DNA of 6,254 nucleotides. It comes from Leucobacter sp. (GTDB lineage: Bacteria > Actinomycetota > Actinomycetes > Actinomycetales > Microbacteriaceae). Of the stretch, positions 1 through 4,582 are shown piece by piece; position 1 is the stretch's first letter, and each line of letters starts with the position of its first letter. Location of the stretch: assembly GCA_012510755.1 (NCBI GenBank), contig JAAZHL010000230.1, positions 1 through 6,254 on the forward strand, written 5' to 3'. A program made the translations under genes and the position numbers. The notes under the pieces were generated by a model. The model ran no database searches and was not told the origin of the DNA. It saw only the letters and a program-made list of their open reading frames with translations.

Positions 1-926
1 ACTACATCAAGAACATGATCACCGGTGCTGCTCAGATGGACGGCGCTATCCTCGTGGTTGCTGCAACCGACGGCATGATGGCACAGACCAAAGAGCACAT
101 TCTGCTTGCAAAGCAGGTTGGCGTTCCTTACCTGCTCGTCGCACTGAACAAGTGTGACCAGGTCGACGACGAAGAGATTCTCGAACTCGTCGAGATGGAG
201 GTTCGCGAAGAGCTTTCGAAGCACGGCTACCCCGGAGACGACGTTCCTGTTGTGCGCGTGTCGGGTTACCAGGCTCTGCAGGGCGAAGAGAAGTGGGTTA
301 ACGCCGTTCTCGAGCTCATGGAAGCCGTTGACGAGAACGTGCCCGATCCGGTGCGTGACCGTGACAAGCCGTTCCTCATGCCTGTTGAGGACGTCTTCAC
401 CATCACCGGCCGTGGCACCGTTGTGACCGGCCGTGCAGAGCGTGGCACCCTTGGTATCAACTCTGAGGTTGAGATCGTTGGCCTGCGCCCCACCCAGAAG
501 ACCACCGTTACCGGTATCGAGATGTTCCACAAGCAGCTCGACGAGGCATGGGCTGGCGAGAACTGTGGTCTGCTGCTTCGCGGCACCAAGCGTGAAGACG
601 TTGAGCGTGGCCAGGTTGTTGTGCAGCCCGGTTCGATCACTCCTCACACCAAGTTCGAGGGCACCGCGTACATCCTCAAGAAAGAAGAGGGTGGCCGTCA
701 CAACCCGTTCGAGACGAACTACCGTCCGCAGTTCTACTTCCGTACGACTGACGTGACCGGTGTGATCACTCTGCCAGAAGACAAGCCAATGGTTATGCCT
801 GGCGACACCACCGACATGGTTGTTGAGCTGATTCAGCCCATCGCTATGGAAGAGGGCCTCGGCTTCGCTATCCGTGAGGGTGGCCGCACCGTCGGCGCCG
901 GCACGGTGACCAAGGTCGTCGAGTAA
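1..926 (+). CDS. tuf: Elongation factor Tu, 3' part (5' end outside window)
   Basis: EF-Tu is the GTPase that carries aminoacyl-tRNA to the ribosomal A site in the cytoplasm. The reading frame enters at the last two bases of a probable Asp codon and continues YIKNMITGAAQMDGA, just after the missing DCPGH switch II motif. About 307 of roughly 397 residues are present, and the P-loop and switch I are lost upstream. Visible are the guanine-specificity motif NKCD, the domain 2 start (FTITGRGTVVTGRAERG), the tRNA-contact region RGTKREDVERGQ, YRPQFYFRTTDVTG, and the C-terminal IREGGRTVGAGTVTK ending VVE-TAA. Oddities: the usually conserved GPMPQT reads GMMAQT, and the G5 SAL motif reads SGY. Residues tied to elfamycin binding look normal (AKQVG, TTDVTG, FAIREGG). 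In Actinobacteria tuf normally ends the rpsL-rpsG-fusA-tuf operon; only its end is visible here, followed by a terminator. Identity is certain. Confidence 0.98.
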   Translation, partial: YIKNMITGAAQMDGAILVVAATDGMMAQTKEHILLAKQVGVPYLLVALNKCDQVDDEEILELVEMEVREELSKHGYPGDDVPVVRVSGYQALQGEEKWVNAVLELMEAVDENVPDPVRDRDKPFLMPVEDVFTITGRGTVVTGRAERGTLGINSEVEIVGLRPTQKTTVTGIEMFHKQLDEAWAGENCGLLLRGTKREDVERGQVVVQPGSITPHTKFEGTAYILKKEEGGRHNPFETNYRPQFYFRTTDVTGVITLPEDKPMVMPGDTTDMVVELIQPIAMEEGLGFAIREGGRTVGAGTVTKVVE

Positions 927-945
927 GTCTGTACTTACTGATACG

Positions 946-980
946 AAAGAACCCCCGGGAGAAATCCCGGGGGTTCTTTT
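946..980 (+). terminator. Rho-independent terminator of tuf, probably bidirectional
   Basis: A perfect 15-bp stem (946-960 with 965-979) is closed around a GAAA tetraloop at 961-964 and starts 20 nt after the tuf stop. The inner part is GC-rich (ACCCCCGGGA) and the 3' arm ends in TTCTTTT. Read on the minus strand the same hairpin ends in GGTTCTTTC, so it could also stop transcripts arriving from the convergent small gene at 1114-1329. This is the strongest hairpin in the window and fits a highly expressed gene. Confidence 0.93.
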
Positions 981-1113
981 GGTTTCAGTCCGACCTGAAG
1001 CCGAGTCCGATCCGCACTGAGACGAAGCCGAGTTCGGCGTCGCCTGCCGCGGTACCGAAGCGCGAGGGTGTCAGGCTGCGGGAGCGAAGCGACTCGCAGG
1101 ATCCTCGTAGAAC
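981..1113. other. Non-coding spacer between convergent tuf and antitoxin-like gene
   Basis: I see no credible gene here. The sequence holds a 10-bp direct repeat GAAGCCGAGT at 997-1006 and 1024-1033 (period 27), a small hairpin at 1027-1038 (GCCG-AGTT-CGGC, extendable by GAC/GTC at 1021-1023/1039-1041), and the larger two-part inverted repeat at 1063-1107 annotated separately. No T tract follows these hairpins on either strand, so they are not classical terminators. Confidence 0.6.
1063..1107. repeat. Two-part inverted repeat downstream of antitoxin-like gene
   Basis: The outer arms are CGAGG (1063-1067) and CCTCG (1103-1107). The inner arms are CTGCG (1076-1080) and CGCAG (1095-1099), enclosing GGAGCGAAGCGACT. 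On the minus strand it begins 7 nt after the stop codon of the small gene, where a transcript-end structure would sit, but no U-rich tail is present. It shares the octamer CGAAGCGA with the reverse complement of the repeat at 4490-4530, so both may be examples of a short GC-rich intergenic repeat. That link is weak. Confidence 0.45.
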
Positions 1114-1329
1114 CTATTCGTTGCCGATGTGCTTGTCAGCTTGATCGCGAGCACTATCGATCTGCTCATCGAACTTGCCGCCGGTCACTTTCTTGGCCAA
1201 GTCTGCAGCACCGTCGAGGAGCTTGTCAGAGATGCCCTCGGCCTGCTCACTTTTCAGCGCCTCGTTCACCTTGTCAGCATTGTTCTTGGCGAATTCGGTG
1301 GCCTGCTTTGCGATGTCTTCGATGCCCAT
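1114..1329 (-). CDS. Rv0909/MT0933 antitoxin-like small helical protein
   Basis: This is a 71-residue protein, MGIEDIAKQATEFAKN... to ...DQADKHIGNE, highly charged and Ala/Lys/Asp/Glu-rich, with no Cys, no membrane segment and an amphipathic helical pattern. The layout (start MG-x-x-D-x-AK, middle KNNADKVNEAL, later DKLLDGAADLAKKVTGGKFDEQID, then A(R/K)DQADK) matches the MT0933-type antitoxin family, whose Mycobacterium tuberculosis member Rv0909 pairs with toxin Rv0910. An in-frame extension to 1401 exists, but a strong AAGGAG lies 7 nt before the ATG at 1329 and the extension (MHGRARLHQN...) looks non-coding, so 1329 is the start. No toxin gene adjoins it: tuf lies downstream and a divergent glycan gene upstream. 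Many actinobacterial genomes carry such solitary copies, so the antitoxin name may not describe the job here; a general stress or nucleic-acid-associated role is an alternative. Confidence 0.85.
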   Translation of the reverse strand: MGIEDIAKQATEFAKNNADKVNEALKSEQAEGISDKLLDGAADLAKKVTGGKFDEQIDSARDQADKHIGNE

Positions 1330-1336
1330 GTGATGG

Positions 1337-1342
1337 CTCCTT
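1337..1342 (-). promoter_or_regulatory. Shine-Dalgarno AAGGAG deciding the 1329 start
   Basis: The minus strand reads AAGGAG-CCATCAC-ATG: a near-perfect ribosome binding site with a 7-nt spacer before the ATG at 1329. It rules out the longer in-frame start at 1401, which lies upstream of this site. Confidence 0.85.
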
Positions 1343-1395
1343 ACGCGATGTTGAATGCCGCACCATGATGAGTTTTGGTGCAACCGTGCCCTACC

Positions 1396-1416
1396 GTGCA
1401 CGATCTAATTGTGCAC
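1396..1416. promoter_or_regulatory. Imperfect 21-bp dyad (GTGCAC...GTGCAC), candidate operator
   Basis: The left arm GTGCACGAT (1396-1404) and right arm ATTGTGCAC (1408-1416) flank CTA. The arms pair at eight of nine positions. Each GTGCAC is itself palindromic, and further GTGC words lie just upstream (from 1378 and 1386). The dyad sits in the spacer between divergent genes, about 67 nt from each start, where a repressor or activator of either gene could bind. No regulator family is assigned. Confidence 0.35.
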
Positions 1417-1471
1417 CTCACAAGTGAATTTGCGCGCGGCAAGCCTCAAGTTCTGTGCAGCCGACCGCAGC

Positions 1472-1484
1472 TATGCTCGAAGTG
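1472..1484 (+). promoter_or_regulatory. -10-like TATGCT placed for a leaderless GTG start
   Basis: TATGCT at 1472-1477 fits the actinobacterial TANNNT -10 pattern. The next six bases place a transcription start at about 1484, exactly the GTG proposed as start of the dehydratase. No Shine-Dalgarno precedes that GTG or the ATG at 1496, which fits a leaderless mRNA, common in Actinobacteria. No convincing -35 is visible 16-18 nt upstream. Confidence 0.4.
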
Positions 1485-3310
1485 TGAATGAAACGATGCC
1501 GCAAGACACGCAGCAACGCAAGCTCGCGTCTCGGTTCGCCTTCTTTGTGCGCAGCTACAGTCTGCTCTATTTTGGTGATTGCATGGCTTGGGCGGTTGGC
1601 ATCATTGGCGCCCTGTTCTTGAGATTTGATTTCATGAGCACGCTGATCAACTGGTTCTGGGTGCTCGTGCTTGTGCTGATTGCGGCGGTGTTGCAGTTTC
1701 TCGGTGGCTGGGTGTTCTGGTTGTATCGCGGGCGCTACGAAATCGGTGGCTTCGATGAGGTGCGCGCACTCGTCTTGAACGTGTCGGTGCTGACGATTCT
1801 GATGGTGTTTATCGCCTATGTGCTTGCGTTTGCGCATGGTATTCCGCGCAGCACGATGATCATTGCCGCACCAATCACTTTCTCGCTGATGGCTGGCATG
1901 CGATACATCTTGCGGCTTGAAGCCGAGCGGGCGTTGAAACCTGGGCAGAGTGCTGAAAAGGCGCTGCTGTATGGCGCAGGCTATCTCGGCAACCAGACGG
2001 TCAAGCGTTTGCTGACAGATTCGAACTCGACAGTCTTGCCCGTGGGGTTTCTTGATGACGACCCGCAGAAGCGCAACCTTGAGGTGCGCGGCGTGCGGGT
2101 GCTCGGCACTCTGCGCGACCTCGCCCAGGTGGCCAGCCAGACCCACGCGACCTCGGTCATCGTGTGCATCGGAGACGCCGACGCCGCATTCATGCGTCAA
2201 CTCGATGCTGCCGCAGAAGAGCTCGGCCTGAAGGTGTTGGTGCTGCCGCCAACCGACCAACTGTTGCGCAACTCTTCAACGGTGGCAGACGTGCGTGAAC
2301 TCTCAATTGAAGATCTGATCGGCAGATACCCGGTGCGTCTCGAGACCGACTCGATCGCCCAATATCTGCAAGACCGGGTAGTGCTCGTTACGGGTGCCGG
2401 CGGTTCGATCGGTTCTGAACTGTGTCGGCAGCTGTCGCGCTTTGCGCCCCGCGAACTCATTCTGCTCGATCGCGATGAGACGACCCTGCAGCAGACACAG
2501 ATCTCAATCAGCGGGCATGGTCTGCTCGACACCCGCGATGTGGTGCTGGCAGATATTCGCGACGCCGACGCTTTGAAAATCATCTTTGAAGAGCGCCGAC
2601 CTGAGGTCGTGTTTCACGCTGCCGCGCTCAAACACTTGCCTATGCTCGAGCAATACCCCGACGAAGCTTGGAAGACGAATGTGCTCGGCACACTCAACGT
2701 GTTGCAGGCAGCTGAGAGCGTCGGGGTGAGCACGTTCGTGAACATTTCGACTGACAAGGCTGCCAACCCGACCAGTGTGCTGGGGCATTCAAAACGGGTG
2801 GCAGAGAAGCTCACTGCTTGGATGGCCGAGCAGACGGGTGAGCGCTATCTTTCGGTGCGCTTTGGCAACGTGATCGGCAGTCGCGGGTCGATGTTGCCAA
2901 CGTTTCGTGCCCTGATCGATGCTGGTGGGCCCGTCACGATCACTCACCCTGAAGTTACTCGATTTTTTATGACGATTCCTGAAGCTTGCCAATTGGTGAT
3001 TCAGGCAGGCGCCATTGGTCGCCGTGGTGAGGTGTTGATTCTCGACATGGGTGAGCCGGTGAGCATTCTTGAGGTTGCGCAGCGAATGATCGCGCAGTCG
3101 GGCAAGAACATTGAGATCGTCTATACGGGGCTGCGTCACGGTGAAAAGCTGCACGAAGAGCTCGTTGCCGAAGGTGAGGGCGACGAGCGCCCGTTCCACC
3201 CCAAAATTACTCACGCGCATGTCGATACACTCAGCCCGACGCGTCTCGATCATGGGGGCTGGGTGGCGCGAATGAATCTTACGACCGAGGCAGGTGAGCG
3301 AGTACAGTGA
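1484..3310 (+). CDS. Membrane-bound nucleotide-sugar 4,6-dehydratase (WbpM/CapD/PglF type)
   Basis: Predicted to convert UDP-GlcNAc, or a related UDP-sugar, to a 4-keto-6-deoxy sugar for surface glycans, working at the inner face of the membrane. With the GTG start it has 608 residues, the usual size of long-form members. The N-terminus has four hydrophobic segments (about 27-46, 57-80, 96-118, 123-139). A first Rossmann-like domain follows (GAGYLG 164-169; VGFLDDDPQ), then the catalytic short-chain-dehydrogenase domain with GAGGSIGSEL (304-313), LLDRDET, ADIRD, FHAAALKHLPMLE, NVLGT, ISTDKAANPTS (STDK 422-425), SVRFGNVIGSRGS and GLRHGEKLHEEL. The STDK Asp-Lys pair is present, but the active-site Tyr of YxxxK is Leu433, with Lys437 kept (LGHSK); WbpM-type enzymes carry Met there. 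Starts considered: GTG 1484 (leaderless), ATG 1496 (604 aa) and TTG 1409, which lies inside the dyad and is unlikely. The stop overlaps the next gene by 4 nt, so they form one operon. Exact substrate and product sugar are not determinable here. Confidence 0.92.
   Translation: MNETMPQDTQQRKLASRFAFFVRSYSLLYFGDCMAWAVGIIGALFLRFDFMSTLINWFWVLVLVLIAAVLQFLGGWVFWLYRGRYEIGGFDEVRALVLNVSVLTILMVFIAYVLAFAHGIPRSTMIIAAPITFSLMAGMRYILRLEAERALKPGQSAEKALLYGAGYLGNQTVKRLLTDSNSTVLPVGFLDDDPQKRNLEVRGVRVLGTLRDLAQVASQTHATSVIVCIGDADAAFMRQLDAAAEELGLKVLVLPPTDQLLRNSSTVADVRELSIEDLIGRYPVRLETDSIAQYLQDRVVLVTGAGGSIGSELCRQLSRFAPRELILLDRDETTLQQTQISISGHGLLDTRDVVLADIRDADALKIIFEERRPEVVFHAAALKHLPMLEQYPDEAWKTNVLGTLNVLQAAESVGVSTFVNISTDKAANPTSVLGHSKRVAEKLTAWMAEQTGERYLSVRFGNVIGSRGSMLPTFRALIDAGGPVTITHPEVTRFFMTIPEACQLVIQAGAIGRRGEVLILDMGEPVSILEVAQRMIAQSGKNIEIVYTGLRHGEKLHEELVAEGEGDERPFHPKITHAHVDTLSPTRLDHGGWVARMNLTTEAGERVQ
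3292..3310 (+). promoter_or_regulatory. Ribosome binding site and GTGA stop/start overlap
   Basis: AGGTGA at 3292-3297, inside the end of the dehydratase gene, lies 9 nt before GTG 3307. GTG 3307-3309 and the upstream stop TGA 3308-3310 share the sequence GTGA, the typical arrangement for translational coupling. ATG 3313 is the alternative start, two codons in. Confidence 0.65.
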
Positions 3311-4482
3311 GCATGTTTGTTTCGTTTGCGCTGCCGATTGCAGTGCTCGCCGGTAGCGTCACGTTGCTGTTGTCGCTGTTGCTGCCGTTCGTGGTGCGGC
3401 CCTTGTTGGTGAAACTTGGCATCATGGATGTGCCGAACGAGCGGTCATCTCACGAGCGCCCTGTGCTGCGAGGCCTGGGGCTTGCCGTGTTGATCGCGAT
3501 GCTTGTTGGCGGCACGGTCGGTGTGTCGGCTACGTACTCGGCCGGCATGTTGGTGCTTGGCTGGGACATTTTGCTCGCAGTAATGCTTGGCTCGTTGTGC
3601 GCGGGTTTGCTTGGTTTGGGCGAGGATCTGCGCGGCGTGAGCGTCAAAGTTCGAAGTGCGCTGTTGCTGCTGATCGGGCTGCTCGTGCCGGTGGCGCTGG
3701 TGTGGCTGTTCAATCCTTCGGCTTTCTTCAGTCTCATGTCGCCAGAGTTCTTTGGTCATTTCGGGCGTGCGCCGATCGCGGGTTGGTTTGATGCCGCAGG
3801 ATCAGCGGTGCAGATGTCTGCTCACCCTGTGGGGCCAACGCCGCTGCCGTTGTGGCTCGGCATCGTGCTAGTGCCATATGCGTTGTTGTTCATTTCGAGC
3901 TATATCAACGTGGCGAACTTCATGGACGGACTGAACGGCATCAGCGGATTTCACGGTGTGATTGCAGGGCTCGCCTTTGCCGCGGCAGGTTGGTTTACGG
4001 GTCTGTCGTGGTTGCTCACCGCCGGTGTGGTGCTGGCGGCCGGCTTCTTGGGGTTCTTGCCGTGGAACCTCAGTGGGCGCGGCGCCTTCTTGGGTGATGT
4101 TGGTAGTTATCTGCTTGGGGGAGCGACGGCGATCACGAGTTTCGCTGCGCTCTTGGCAGGGGTGCCGGTGCTCGCCACGATCGGCCCAATGATTATCTAT
4201 TTTGGTGATGTGGGTGTGACGCTTGTGAAACGCATGCGCCGCGGCTTCAAATGGGACGAGCCGCATAAAGAGCACGTCTATCAGCGCCTCAATCAGCTGG
4301 GGCTGTCGCACCTTGCCGCGTCTGGCGTCACCGCGCTCTTCACGCTCGCGGCGTCGATACTCGGTCACATCTCACTGTTTGTGCAGCCGATCTGGTGGCT
4401 CGCTCTGCTCGTCGCGGGGCTTTGCCTCGTGGTGCTGTATGTGCGCATGCCCAGGATGCTCGGCGAGCAGAAGGCTCAGTAA
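3307..4482 (+). CDS. Polyprenyl-phosphate HexNAc-1-phosphate transferase (WecA/WbpL, MraY superfamily)
   Basis: Predicted integral membrane enzyme that transfers a HexNAc-1-phosphate from a UDP-sugar to undecaprenyl phosphate, the initiating step of a surface polysaccharide. It has 391 residues and about eleven hydrophobic segments. Family signatures, in order: DVPNERSSHERPVLRGLG (41-58, the usual DxPNxRSSHxxPxPRGGG); a cytoplasmic loop GLGEDLRGVSVKVR (103-116); NFMDGLNGISG (204-214); GFLPWN (249-254); FLGDVGS (261-267, metal/substrate Asp264); and HKEHVYQRL (320-328, the HxxH loop). Oddities: the first Asp of the usual DD pair is Glu106 (E106-D107), and the classical RGGG is RGLG. It is translationally coupled to the upstream dehydratase, a pairing that suggests the primed sugar is a 6-deoxy-HexNAc such as QuiNAc or FucNAc; that specificity is inference. 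GlcNAc-1-phosphate is the main alternative. No further glycan genes follow on this strand. Confidence 0.9.
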   Translation: MSMFVSFALPIAVLAGSVTLLLSLLLPFVVRPLLVKLGIMDVPNERSSHERPVLRGLGLAVLIAMLVGGTVGVSATYSAGMLVLGWDILLAVMLGSLCAGLLGLGEDLRGVSVKVRSALLLLIGLLVPVALVWLFNPSAFFSLMSPEFFGHFGRAPIAGWFDAAGSAVQMSAHPVGPTPLPLWLGIVLVPYALLFISSYINVANFMDGLNGISGFHGVIAGLAFAAAGWFTGLSWLLTAGVVLAAGFLGFLPWNLSGRGAFLGDVGSYLLGGATAITSFAALLAGVPVLATIGPMIIYFGDVGVTLVKRMRRGFKWDEPHKEHVYQRLNQLGLSHLAASGVTALFTLAASILGHISLFVQPIWWLALLVAGLCLVVLYVRMPRMLGEQKAQ

Positions 4483-4501
4483 GCGCGCATCGCTGCGCGC
4501 T
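4482..4501. terminator. 8-bp GC hairpin at the end of the transferase gene
   Basis: AGCGCGCA (4482-4489), loop TCGC, TGCGCGCT (4494-4501): a perfect 8-bp stem with a 4-nt loop, beginning on the last base of the stop codon. No T tract follows (next bases ACCCTCG), so intrinsic termination is uncertain. It may instead protect the mRNA 3' end or be part of the repeat below. Confidence 0.4.
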
Positions 4502-4530
4502 ACCCTCGCTTCGTTGCGCGCTACCCTCGC
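4490..4530. repeat. Tandem repeat, two 20-bp copies with 21-nt period
   Basis: TCGCTGCGCGCTACCCTCGC at 4490-4509 recurs as 4511-4530 with a single difference (C to T at the fourth base). A GAATCCGAGCGTACCCGCAG tail follows at 4531-4550. The repeat fills the 100-nt spacer between the ends of two convergent genes and the first copy forms one arm of the hairpin at 4482-4501. No protein is convincingly encoded across it. Confidence 0.85.
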
Positions 4531-4582
4531 GAATCCGAGCGTACCCGCAGAATCTCACCACTGAGTGGCTTGCACGACGTCA

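Noticed and set aside
1129..1368. Plus-strand open frame with a hydrophobic start opposite the antitoxin-like gene
   Set aside because: It is the antisense shadow of a well-supported gene, with no ribosome binding site or recognisable family.
1330..1401. ATG at 1401 extending the antitoxin-like protein by 24 residues
   Set aside because: AAGGAG at 1342-1337 serves the ATG at 1329, and the extension is compositionally unlike the protein (Arg/His/Trp/Cys rich).
1409..1483. TTG start at 1409 extending the dehydratase by 25 residues
   Set aside because: The extension (CTSQVNLRAASLKFC...) has no family similarity, no ribosome binding site, and lies over the dyad and the -10-like element.
3868..4368. 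Long minus-strand open frame opposite the transferase
   Set aside because: The His/Arg/Gln-rich translation is typical of a reverse shadow of a hydrophobic high-GC gene.
4490..4530. CRISPR-like array
   Set aside because: Only two copies are present with a one-base gap between them, so there are no spacers.
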